Of a stretch of DNA of 11,001 nucleotides, positions 1-7,027 are shown one piece after another. A program made the position numbers and the translations under genes. The stretch spans positions 1 through 11,001 of the forward strand of contig DAOVQB010000152.1 in assembly GCA_030628905.1 (NCBI GenBank). Reading direction: 5' to 3'. The notes beneath the pieces are model-generated. The model searched no databases, was not told the DNA's origin, and saw nothing but the letters and a program-made list of their open reading frames with translations. The stretch is from DAOVQB01 sp023128935 (GTDB taxonomy: Bacteria; Eisenbacteria; RBG-16-71-46; CAIMUX01; WJJG01). Within the stretch, counting starts at the first letter, position 1; each line of letters opens with the position of its first letter.

Positions 1-312
1 CTGATCCATGTGTTTCGGATGTCGGCACACCGCGCAGAGAGCGCCCTGCGCGAGCTCTTCCGCCCGGCCTACCCGCGGTGGCACCACGAGAGCCGCGAGA
101 TGGTTCGTACATTCCTTAACAGTTCGGGTGATCTCGAGGTGCAGGACGGCGAGCTGCGGGTCACACTCCAAGCCCAGGCCGCACCCCATCGGACACAGGT
201 GTTGGCTCATCTATGCGCGCAGCTCAACGCGCTCAATGCAAAGTTCCCCGGCTCTGACCTAGTGCTCCGTTTCGCCGTTCATGGGGCCGAAAGTGTAACA
301 GGATCGGGCTAG
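1..312 (+). CDS. C-terminal fragment of a probable transposase (5' end outside window)
   Basis: The frame is open from the first base (codon 1 is CTG) to a TAG at 310-312, giving about 103 residues. It has no obvious start with a ribosome site, so it is most simply the tail of a longer gene. The tail has a polar, charged first half (AESALRELFRPAYPR) and then a short alpha/beta stretch, ELRVTL...APHRTQVLAHLCAQLN...FPGSDLVLRFAV. From memory this resembles the C-terminal ends of several putative transposases, which close with a 'PGT-LRLRF' strand. No catalytic residue lies in the visible part, so the family is uncertain. The neighbouring insertion-sequence remnant at 512-1082 on the same strand fits. 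It could instead be the tail of an unrelated protein. Confidence 0.5.
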   Translation: MIHVFRMSAHRAESALRELFRPAYPRWHHESREMVRTFLNSSGDLEVQDGELRVTLQAQAAPHRTQVLAHLCAQLNALNAKFPGSDLVLRFAVHGAESVTGSG

Positions 313-511
313 GCTATGTCAGGAGATCTGGACTCCCTTGACGAGGTGGTCCCATGGGGGGGTGTAACCCCTCACTCTCTACTGCTCTGTAGCTGATCCC
401 GGATTTCAGATTGGCAGGAGAAAAAGGCCGTCGCGGGCTTGGCTTTGTGTGACGGAATGTTCCACGCAGCTCAACCCGCAACGGAGGCGTGCGGTCGTGG
501 GATCTACGCTG

Positions 512-1082
512 ATGGGAAACCAGTCAATCCCACAACCCACGAAGCACTATCGCCAATATACTCTCATCCGGGCTTCGTGCCTACCATGCGGTTATCGAGA
601 GGGGCGACTTTGAGCTTCTTGCCTTGGTTGAGGAAACCGGGTTGCGTTGCCCCCGCTGCCGGTCAGCCTGCTGTGTCCACAAGCATGCGTGGCGCTATCG
701 CAAGCGGGTGACTGACCTGTCCACCGGCGACGTCTTTGAGAACCTGCCCATTTTGAGGATCCGCTTCTGCGAGGGTCCGACGCGGTCGGTCATGCCGGCC
801 GATCTGTGGCGTGGCCGGTTCACGGTCAGCTCGGTGCTTGAGACCGTGGTGCACATCCTCCGCGACGGGGTCGGCGAGGCGATCGAGTGGACCTCGTGCG
901 CGGGATGTGGCGAGGAGTTGGTCTCCGAGCGTACCTTGCGGCGCTGGAAGAAGTTCACGGCCGCGCGCCTGATCGGCTCAGCGCTGGCCTGGTTGGGTCC
1001 GAAGCTTCGGTTCCGCTGGTCGGGGGCGGTATTCCGAATCAGGCGAAGCTATCTAGCGCTGCCTAGAGGCCAACAATGCTGA
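512..1082 (+). pseudogene. Decayed zinc-knuckle, IS-associated protein (DUF6431-like), frameshifted and 3'-truncated
   Basis: The recognisable part lies in the frame ending at 1080-1082. It contains a CPRC knuckle (about 648-659), a basic stretch HAWRYRKRVTD, a second half-knuckle RFCEGP, the segment LWRGRFTVSSVLETVVHILRDG, and a CAGC pair before LVSERTLRRWKKF. This order of a Cys knuckle, a basic region and a helix-turn-helix-like end resembles DUF6431-type proteins found with insertion sequences. The only common start codon in that frame is TTG at 624, which would begin just ahead of the first knuckle. An ATG at 512 opens another frame (MGNQSIPQPTKHYRQYTLIR) that joins sensibly if one base is skipped near 566-573, after which the product reads LRAYHAVIERGDFELLALVEE. 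After about 1035 the sequence no longer looks like the family, and it overlaps the tail of the convergent glycosyltransferase. I infer a dead remnant; the family name is from memory. Confidence 0.5.
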
Positions 1083-2186
1083 CTGGTAGAGTTCTTCGTG
1101 TTCCCTGACGCACTTCTCCCAACTGAAATCCCGCTCCACCATGGTCCGGGCCCTCCGCATGAGTTCCAGGCGTGTCGTCTCGTCCTCAATTAGGCGTATC
1201 AGGGCATGCGCCAGGGCCTCATCATTGCCCGCCGGTGCAAGCAATCCCGTCACCCCATCGCGAACGGCCTCCATGTTGCCGCCGACCGCCGTCGCGACTA
1301 CCGCGCAGCCGGAGAGCATGTATTCTAGAACGGCGTTGCTGAAGCCCTCGGAATCAGAACATATCACCCCAATCGTCAAGTGATGCAGGTATGTCGACAC
1401 ATCCGTGCTATGGCCCGTGAAAACAGTCCGCTCAGCAATCCCGAGATCGGCCGCCAGGCTTTCGTACTCCCCTCGCAATGCGCCGTCACCAATCACGTGC
1501 CAACTTACTTCGGGATGAACCGCGGCAACCCGGGCAGCGGCGCGCAAGAACAAATCCGTTCGCTTCACGCGTCGGTTGAGATTTCCCACGATACCGATTG
1601 ACAGCTCGCCCTCGCGGTGCTCCCTGAACTCATACTGATTGGTATCAATGCCATTGTAGATCACGCTTACTCGCCTGGGATCCAGATGGTCCAGCAAACA
1701 GATATGATTCTTGACAGCCTTTGAATTGGCCACAAACCCCGTCACCCATGGATAGAGGCACCTCATGGAAAGGCTCCACATGGGATTGCGCCAGAACCCC
1801 AGGTCACGGAAGGATATGAGTCTTGCCGGTACGCGAGCCATACGGGCGGCGGTAATGCCAAGCGCCGTCGAGTCTTGGAAAAATGTCTGAACAATCTGTA
1901 TGTTCTCCTGGCGGAGGTAATCGGCCAGGCGTCGTAGGCTCGCTATGCCGCCAGGTGCGAGCAGACGTCGGGTGGGAAGCTCTAGTCGCGGGCAGTCGAC
2001 GTTTTCGATGAGGTTATCGGAAGGCCGCAGGGTACACAAGTGTGGCGAGAAACGGCGGCGGTCAAGCCGCCGTATCAGACCGACCAACTGCGACTCAGTG
2101 CCTCCGCGAGTAATGCTGTCGATGCAGTAGAGCAACTTAGTTGGGGTCATCGCCACTCCCAGGCACTCTGACTTCGAGGCCGACAA
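1053..2186 (-). CDS. GT4-family glycosyltransferase (GT-B fold)
   Basis: This 377-residue protein has the usual length and layout of GT4 enzymes, which transfer a sugar from a nucleotide-activated donor onto a lipid-linked or glycan acceptor at the cytoplasmic side of the membrane. The N-terminal acceptor domain opens with LLYCIDSITRGGTESQL (residues 18-34), including the glycine-rich loop. The linker carries FVANSKAVKNHI (151-162) and VIYNGID (175-181). The donor domain begins IGIVGNLNRRVKRTDLF (197-213) and contains HVIGDG, the E-x7-E motif (E280-E288 in SEGFSNAVLEYM) and GGNMEAVRDGVTGLL. Two starts are possible. ATG 2186 has GAGG 7 bases upstream and a TATGAT -10-like box at 2218-2223 without a good -35. 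ATG 2150 has GGGAG 5 bases upstream and gives a more typical N-terminus (MTPTKLLYC). The last 30 bases overlap the convergent remnant. The sugar specificity cannot be read from the sequence. Confidence 0.93.
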   Translation of the reverse strand: MSASKSECLGVAMTPTKLLYCIDSITRGGTESQLVGLIRRLDRRRFSPHLCTLRPSDNLIENVDCPRLELPTRRLLAPGGIASLRRLADYLRQENIQIVQTFFQDSTALGITAARMARVPARLISFRDLGFWRNPMWSLSMRCLYPWVTGFVANSKAVKNHICLLDHLDPRRVSVIYNGIDTNQYEFREHREGELSIGIVGNLNRRVKRTDLFLRAAARVAAVHPEVSWHVIGDGALRGEYESLAADLGIAERTVFTGHSTDVSTYLHHLTIGVICSDSEGFSNAVLEYMLSGCAVVATAVGGNMEAVRDGVTGLLAPAGNDEALAHALIRLIEDETTRLELMRRARTMVERDFSWEKCVREHEELYQSALLASRQR

Positions 2187-2421
2187 GCATTAGCTGACCT
2201 CATACGCAAGGGCTGCCATCATATCCCCTACCTACCCAATGTGTCCCCGCGCCAGGAATCACGAAACAAGAAGAAGCCGGAAGGGGCCCCAAGCTGCTGC
2301 GCGTTGCTAGGTTCCCCAGGCCTCTCTCTCTTTGATTGCCGGTTTCCTCAGCTTGCTCGCAGACCAGCCTTATCGCTTGGGATAAGCAAAGCGCGGCGCT
2401 GCCAACGCGCAATCCGTTTCC

Positions 2422-4197
2422 TCATTCGATCTCACCATGGTACCACTCAAGCAACAGGTAGATGTGAAAGGCCAACATAGTCGGCGTAGTGATAAACTGT
2501 TTGGCGTGCTTTTCTCGATACCAGGAACATCGGTGCCAGCGATAGCTAAGTCGATCGTGGAGATGGTTCTTGACGCGCTGATGCCACCGCAGCTGAAGAA
2601 TCTCCTCCTTTGTGGGATTGAATGCCTCCACAATCGCGCGGCAGACGTCGCGATCTAGTAGGCCGTCGAGATTATGACCCACCGTGAGGTGGGCCAGAGT
2701 ACGTTCCCGCACAAAGGGAGCCATGTAATGATAGTAGTGCGCAATATTACTGACATGGTTGCGGCCATACGCGAAAAGTTCGGGATAGAAACGGCGGATG
2801 CTCTCTATGAAGAGATTCTTGTTGCAGCGCAGACGACGGGGAACACTTGTATAGTGCCTCAAGACTATGCCCGAGAGCATAGGACGCCGAACCTGGGTAT
2901 GCTCCTCATCGCTAATGCCAAGCCCAAGGATGTAGCGGTTGATCCCGCCCATCTGCCATAGGTAGTCCCGGCGATCGGTCCAGTCGTCATTCTCGCAGTG
3001 GCGCATTACGCTATCGATCTGGTCGTAGTACAACGCATCCGATTTGCCGCGCAGGTCCTGCACCAGCACGGCCTTCACGCCTTCCGCAAGCGGAAAGGGC
3101 ACGACCTTGTTGATGGACTGCTCGCGACTTAGGGCCGGCGCACCGGAACCCCACGTGACATCGCCCTTGAGCATGAATTCAAGATCACCGAAAAAGTCCG
3201 CATCGAGTCCATGCTGGCCGAAGTTCTCGGGATTGTTGGCAGTTGTGATCTCCCCCTTGTGCAGGCCGTCCAACCACGCTGCTGGACCAATGTCCGGTAC
3301 TCGTCGGCAGAACTTGTAGGGCAAATCGAGATCGCCCGCCAAGCGCCGAGCGAGGAATGTATCGGCACCGGGAATCTCATCACTCATTCCATTGGTCACC
3401 ACCAGGGCCGGGGGCCGCCCCACTGCAAGCGCGGCGCCCAGCAGCGCCCGGCTGTCCCACCCTCCGCTCAGGAAAATGCCGCCGCGACCTGCCTCAGGCT
3501 GGGTAAGTAGCGACGTAGCCTCCTGGATCGATTCGCCTAAGCGCCGGCAGAGAGTAGCGGGCGAGGCGTCCGTATCCGGGTTGTAGACCAGGTTCCAATA
3601 GCGTTTTTGAGTGAGGCGGCCGGTCTGGAGGTCGAGACTTATAATCGTAGCCGGAGTGAGGAAGTTGGCTTCCTGCAGGAGTGTGTTGGGTCCGAGGTAG
3701 TGCCCGATCGACAGAAACATGATTGCTGCACCAGGATTCACCCCCGCCTGTCTGGCCGTCGCGGGGAGCATGCCCAGGCGAGGCGCGACGGCCAGGATGC
3801 CGTCATGATAGTGCCAATAGACCGCGAGCGTGCCAATACGGTCATTGAAGAGCCTCACCCGACTCCTGGTGCGGTCGATCTCCAGCGCATAGAAGTCCCC
3901 CTCTAGGCGGTCCAGCACTCCGTCTCCCTCGCGTTGCAAGGCCGCCAAAAGTTCTTCGGCCTGCAGGTGATGACCAATCCGCGGATCGGCGCAATGGCCA
4001 TAGAGCGTCAGGATGTATTCGCCTGTGGAGTGAAATGAGACGTGTTCGGAACCGCGGTGGCGCAAGAAAGCGCCCAGCAATGCGGTATCCTCCCGATGCA
4101 GTTCGCGGGCCTTGTAGAGCGGCCAGCGGGCTGCGCTGGGAAGTGTGGCGTCTTGCAAGAGGCGCCCGCAGCTAATCAGGGCGAAGAGACCGGGCAT
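2422..4197 (-). CDS. Asparagine-synthetase-like amidotransferase lacking the glutaminase cysteine
   Basis: This 591-residue protein has the two-domain plan of class-B asparagine synthetases. An Ntn-type glutamine amidotransferase domain (about 1-165, with LEGDFYALEIDR at 98-109 and NDRIGTLAVYW at 118-128) is followed by an ATP-pyrophosphatase synthetase domain with the PP-loop LSGGWDSRALLG (SGGWDS at 244-249) and an RRPML segment (437-441). The chosen ATG has GGAGAG 6 bases upstream; the same frame reaches back only to a TTG at 4230. The protein starts MPGLFAL, where active enzymes start M-C-G, so the nucleophilic cysteine is absent. The usual GGDE segment is degenerate (LKGDVTWGSG, 343-352). 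Such homologues occur in O-antigen and exopolysaccharide clusters, where some amidate uronic acids; others without the cysteine (beta-lactam synthetase type) form amide bonds with other amines. It is therefore probably not a housekeeping asparagine synthetase. Its substrate is unknown. Confidence 0.92.
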   Translation of the reverse strand: MPGLFALISCGRLLQDATLPSAARWPLYKARELHREDTALLGAFLRHRGSEHVSFHSTGEYILTLYGHCADPRIGHHLQAEELLAALQREGDGVLDRLEGDFYALEIDRTRSRVRLFNDRIGTLAVYWHYHDGILAVAPRLGMLPATARQAGVNPGAAIMFLSIGHYLGPNTLLQEANFLTPATIISLDLQTGRLTQKRYWNLVYNPDTDASPATLCRRLGESIQEATSLLTQPEAGRGGIFLSGGWDSRALLGAALAVGRPPALVVTNGMSDEIPGADTFLARRLAGDLDLPYKFCRRVPDIGPAAWLDGLHKGEITTANNPENFGQHGLDADFFGDLEFMLKGDVTWGSGAPALSREQSINKVVPFPLAEGVKAVLVQDLRGKSDALYYDQIDSVMRHCENDDWTDRRDYLWQMGGINRYILGLGISDEEHTQVRRPMLSGIVLRHYTSVPRRLRCNKNLFIESIRRFYPELFAYGRNHVSNIAHYYHYMAPFVRERTLAHLTVGHNLDGLLDRDVCRAIVEAFNPTKEEILQLRWHQRVKNHLHDRLSYRWHRCSWYREKHAKQFITTPTMLAFHIYLLLEWYHGEIE

Positions 4198-4342
4198 GGC
4201 TTGCTCTCCAATCGGACTCAATGGTCGCAAAGAACGGGCAACAAGCTAGTTGAATCCCACTCCCGTGTGCATTTCCGTCGGAAGCCGGAGGCTGTCGAGC
4301 AGAGTCTCCAGGCCTCGAGCCCGTCGACTCCGGTGGCCGGCG

Positions 4343-4372
4343 TTGACGCAGGAGCATGGTCCCCAGTATAAC
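4343..4372 (+). promoter_or_regulatory. Sigma70-type promoter of the racemase gene
   Basis: TTGACG (4343-4348) and TATAAC (4367-4372) are separated by 18 bases, each matching the sigma70 consensus at five of six positions. The predicted start is near 4379, leaving a leader of about 40 bases before the racemase start at 4421. The reverse complement of 4365-4370 is TATACT, a good -10 for the opposite strand, where the asparagine-synthetase-like gene lies. No convincing -35 (CCGTCC at 4393-4388) accompanies it, so the leftward promoter is less certain. Confidence 0.55.
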
Positions 4373-4410
4373 TTAACCAGCTCTGCTGGACGGCACCGGA
4401 TGCGAAGGAT

Positions 4411-4416
4411 GGAGGT
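4411..4416 (+). promoter_or_regulatory. Ribosome binding site deciding the racemase TTG start
   Basis: GGAGGT lies four bases before TTG 4421. It overlaps the alternative ATG at 4409 and so cannot serve it, and is downstream of ATG 4400. This favours initiation at the TTG. Confidence 0.55.
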
Positions 4417-4420
4417 GTTT

Positions 4421-5125
4421 TTGCAAGCTCGAATCCCGGGGATTATCGGTGGCGCCGGACCGCGGGCCACTGCCCAGCTATATCTCGACATCCTGACCCG
4501 CTGCAGACAGGCCGGTTTGGACCGCCGGCCACCAGTACTGATTGCCAGCCTGGACATCGACCTGGCTATGGAGGAGCGCTTGCTGCGCGACGGGGTGGGT
4601 GTCGAGAGCTACCGAGACCCGCTCTTAGCCGCGGCGAATGCACTTGTGGCGGCTGGGGCCGATTTCCTGAGTCTGCCGTGCAACACGCTCCATGTGCTGT
4701 TACCAGGGCTCGCTGAGGCCCTTTCGATCGCGGTTGTCAGCATCCTCGACGCGGTAGCCCGGGAGGTGGAGGCACTCGAATGCCAGCGGGTGGGCCTATT
4801 GTCCACCGCAGCCACAGCCCGCACCGGCCTCTATAAGGAGGGCCTGCGGCTGCGAGGGATCGAGGTGGTCTGCCTAGAAGCAGGACTCCAGGATGCCCTC
4901 CATGAGCAGATCCAGAACGAAGTGGACCAGCGCGGTCTCAACCCGGACAACAACCTAGGGGAGAAGATCGCGCACGCTTTCCAGTCTCAGGGAGTCGAAG
5001 CGATCATCGCAGGATGTACCGAGCTGAAGGCACTCATGGCAAGCTGGACTCTGCCTGTACCGGTAATCGACAGTCTTGACGCGCTAGGGGCGCAGGTCGT
5101 GCGGGAGATGCTGCTCCACAGGTGA
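4421..5125 (+). CDS. Aspartate/glutamate racemase family protein
   Basis: This enzyme should interconvert L- and D-forms of an acidic or related amino acid without PLP, using two cysteines as acid/base pair. Both are present: C87 in LPCNT and C199 in AGCTELKAL. The N-terminus IPGIIGGAGPRATAQLY carries the family's GG-x-GP-x-AT motif (10-17), and GLLSTAATARTGLY begins the second domain. With 234 residues it matches the usual 230-240. I chose TTG 4421 because GGAGGT (4411-4416) ends 4 bases upstream and because a good promoter ends just before it; ATG 4400 and ATG 4409 have weaker ribosome sites and add up to seven residues. The open frame back to 4250 runs through the promoter and is not coding. 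The gene stands alone on the plus strand between two minus-strand glycan genes. The relative hydantoin racemase is unlikely given the PCNT and GCTEL motifs, but which amino acid is used is unknown. Confidence 0.92.
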   Translation: MQARIPGIIGGAGPRATAQLYLDILTRCRQAGLDRRPPVLIASLDIDLAMEERLLRDGVGVESYRDPLLAAANALVAAGADFLSLPCNTLHVLLPGLAEALSIAVVSILDAVAREVEALECQRVGLLSTAATARTGLYKEGLRLRGIEVVCLEAGLQDALHEQIQNEVDQRGLNPDNNLGEKIAHAFQSQGVEAIIAGCTELKALMASWTLPVPVIDSLDALGAQVVREMLLHR

Positions 5126-5155
5126 CAGAATGCCTTCGGATCAGCAGAACCCACC

Positions 5156-5172
5156 TGGCACATTGCGTGCCA
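5156..5172. terminator. Hairpin between convergent genes, weak terminator candidate
   Basis: TGGCAC (5156-5161) pairs perfectly with GTGCCA (5167-5172) around a five-base loop, 31 bases after the racemase stop and in the gap shared with the convergent methyltransferase gene. There is no run of T after it (TCCCTATT follows), so it is at best a weak intrinsic terminator or an RNA 3' stabiliser. Confidence 0.25.
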
Positions 5173-5236
5173 TCCCTATTCGCCAATAGCTGGAATGGTC
5201 CCGGATTCAGCGGGGCGCCTGACGCCTGGGAGTTCC

Positions 5237-6382
5237 CTATTTTCTGATGAGGACGGCTTGCCCCGAGCTCAGGTTCCAGGGAACGAAATGGCGACCCAGG
5301 GGGCTGGCCAGGAAGTCTTTCAATGCCAAATATCCGCCGGCGATATTGGGTGTGTGGCCCTGGTCCTCGACCAGGATGACGCCGTTGCCAACAATCCGTG
5401 GAGCGGTCTTATTCAAGGCGGCGGTAATCGCTTCATAGATGTCCACGTCGATGTTGCAGACGGCGATTTCGTCGATCTCGCCAGGGAGCTCATCGGTGAT
5501 GATGTTACATTTGACTAGGGTCTTGTTTTCAAAAGCGGCCAGACGCCGTTTGACCGTATCCATGGATGTGCTGCAGAATTGGCCCAGCCAAAAGGCATCC
5601 GGACTGCTCTTCGCCTCATCGTAGGAAAATCCCTCAAACACATCTAGGAAGAATGCATGGCGATCGATCCCTGCACTTCTCAAGTAATTTAGGGCCAAGT
5701 GTGCGCTAGCTCCCTTGTAAACCCCGATTTCAACGTAGGCCCCAGGCAAGTTTCGGGTCACCTGCAAGGCTTGGATGATGTTCTCGTAGTCGGCAAGATC
5801 GAAGGTATCCAGCTTATTCGCGGGCGGAACCGCTTCCCGAAGAACGCGCCAGGCGATGTGGTCCCGGTGGAAGACACGCGCGGTCGGCAGATAGGCCTTG
5901 GGTGTATAGTAGAAGGCGTTGGACATGCACATGATTGCGCGCAATACGTCGGCGAGCCTTTCGTCGCTCTCGAAAATGCAGAAGAAGACTCGGGGCTGGC
6001 CCGTTTCCTGGACGGCACGAATGTTTTGGAGCCAACGCATTCCATGGTTGGCAAAGGGGTAGGGTATGGCCCTGGGGGCGAGGTCGGACAGAACGTAGAA
6101 GTCGGCGTCTGGAAATCGATGACGAGCCCACGCTACCATGTCCTCAATCTGCTGCCGGTCGAATCGCGGAAGCCAGAGATGCGCTGGATGGTGGAGAACG
6201 GATGTCCATGCGGTCCGGAAGTGGCTGAGCCGTTCGGCAATCATGCGCCGCAAGAACCAGTTGACGTATCTCTCCGGCAGTAGCCGGTTCCAGGAGTGAC
6301 ACAGGGAGCCGGAGATCGAACCCAAAGGGCCCTCGCTCAGCACCCGTGCACCACGTCGGATCATGACGCCCATCTTATTCAT
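5237..6382 (-). CDS. TylF/MycF-type SAM-dependent methyltransferase with long N-terminal extension
   Basis: The C-terminal half is a class I S-adenosylmethionine methyltransferase of the TylF/MycF (macrocin O-methyltransferase) type, which methylates sugar hydroxyls. It shows the SAM loop YVEIGVYKGASAHLA (from about 216), the acidic FLDVFEGF (245-252), the metal-site-like NIDVDIYEAITAAL (310-323) and GVILVEDQG (334-342). The preceding ~190 residues match nothing I recognise; they carry alternating strands and helices (DADFYVLSDLAPRA, RVFFCIFESDERLADVL) and look like a separate folded domain. I chose ATG 6382, which has GGGAT upstream and lies about 45 bases after a weak promoter (CACCAA 6458-6463 and AGGATA 6434-6439 on the plus strand); the frame stays open to TTG 6463, adding 27 residues. 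The product is predicted 381 residues and soluble. Its location among glycan genes suggests O-methylation of a polysaccharide sugar. Confidence 0.86.
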   Translation of the reverse strand: MNKMGVMIRRGARVLSEGPLGSISGSLCHSWNRLLPERYVNWFLRRMIAERLSHFRTAWTSVLHHPAHLWLPRFDRQQIEDMVAWARHRFPDADFYVLSDLAPRAIPYPFANHGMRWLQNIRAVQETGQPRVFFCIFESDERLADVLRAIMCMSNAFYYTPKAYLPTARVFHRDHIAWRVLREAVPPANKLDTFDLADYENIIQALQVTRNLPGAYVEIGVYKGASAHLALNYLRSAGIDRHAFFLDVFEGFSYDEAKSSPDAFWLGQFCSTSMDTVKRRLAAFENKTLVKCNIITDELPGEIDEIAVCNIDVDIYEAITAALNKTAPRIVGNGVILVEDQGHTPNIAGGYLALKDFLASPLGRHFVPWNLSSGQAVLIRK

Positions 6383-7027
6383 GGATAGCCATCCCGGATT
6401 CTGGGTCTGTCTCTCAACCTCACACAGTTGCGGAGGATACACCATCGGGGAATTGGGCACCAAGGATGTCGAGGCGTGCCGGGAATCAAACCCGGCCGCA
6501 GGACCAATGGTCGCAGATCACTGGACGATCACCGCCGGGTAAGCCACAGGGCCTTCTTGGTCAGATTCGCGCTTGTCGGAGCGGGGCGGCATATCGAGCT
6601 GGAACTGATCCCAACCCAGTGTTCACGGAATTTCGATAGGAGCCTCTTCAATTGGGAGCACGAGGCCGCGATTCATTTCTGTAGCACGACCAGACGGATG
6701 TGTGCCTTGCGCAGGGCCGTGCGGCAGTTTCCGAAGCAGGTTCGTACTGATTCAGGAGTCCACGCGAATCGACAGGGTGCGTAGCCGAAGGGCAGTCGTG
6801 ATCCTGTTGGGATGCGCTGGACCGCTGATTGGGCCGAAGCTATACTTCAGGCCTTCGGTCGCTGGGCATTGTTCTGCCGTCTGGTCCCGTGGGAGGGCCG
6901 GGCTCGGGTGCAGGCCTCGTCGATTGGCGTTTGAGGAACTGCGGGTGGGCTTAGTGCGCGCACTGGTCTGGGGTCGCCGGTCGAGTTCGCAGGAGGACCA
7001 TCAGGACGGTGGTGTAGGGGATAAGTG
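6383..7027. other. 645-base non-coding spacer between divergent genes
   Basis: This stretch lies between the methyltransferase and the membrane-protein gene, which point away from each other. Open frames exist on the plus strand (for example 6428-6784 and 6702-7028), but they have no ribosome site, atypical composition rich in Arg, Cys and Ser, and no motif I recognise. The only clear structure is a perfect 6-bp stem at 6478-6496. I could not find a strong promoter for the rightward gene. The length is unusual for a simple intergenic gap and may include eroded genes or insertion DNA. Confidence 0.5.
6478..6496 (-). repeat. Perfect stem-loop resembling a tRNA T-arm
   Basis: GCCGGG (6478-6483) and CCCGGC (6491-6496) flank a seven-base loop. 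On the minus strand the loop and closing pairs read GGGTTTGATTCCC, which matches a tRNA T-arm except that the invariant C of the loop is T. The following bases (CACGCCTCGAC) have the length of an acceptor strand, but no matching 5' strand, anticodon arm or CCA is present. It is not a tRNA gene; a scar of tRNA-directed integration or chance are both possible. Confidence 0.35.

Noticed and set aside
359..371. GGGGT-GTA-ACCCC hairpin after the left transposase fragment as a terminator
   Set aside because: The 5-bp stem with a three-base loop is followed by mixed pyrimidines rather than a T-run; it could equally be chance.
2369..2386. CTTATC/GATAAG hairpin after the asparagine-synthetase-like gene as a terminator
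   Set aside because: The stem is only six base pairs, AT-rich, and has no T-run on the minus strand.
5699..6283. 194-codon plus-strand open frame
   Set aside because: It lies antisense to the core of the methyltransferase gene, whose motifs are unmistakable; the translated product shows no family pattern and there is no ribosome site.
6470..6560. Complete tRNA gene on the minus strand
   Set aside because: Only the T-arm-like stem is present. There is no complementary acceptor 5' strand, D-arm or anticodon arm in the expected positions.
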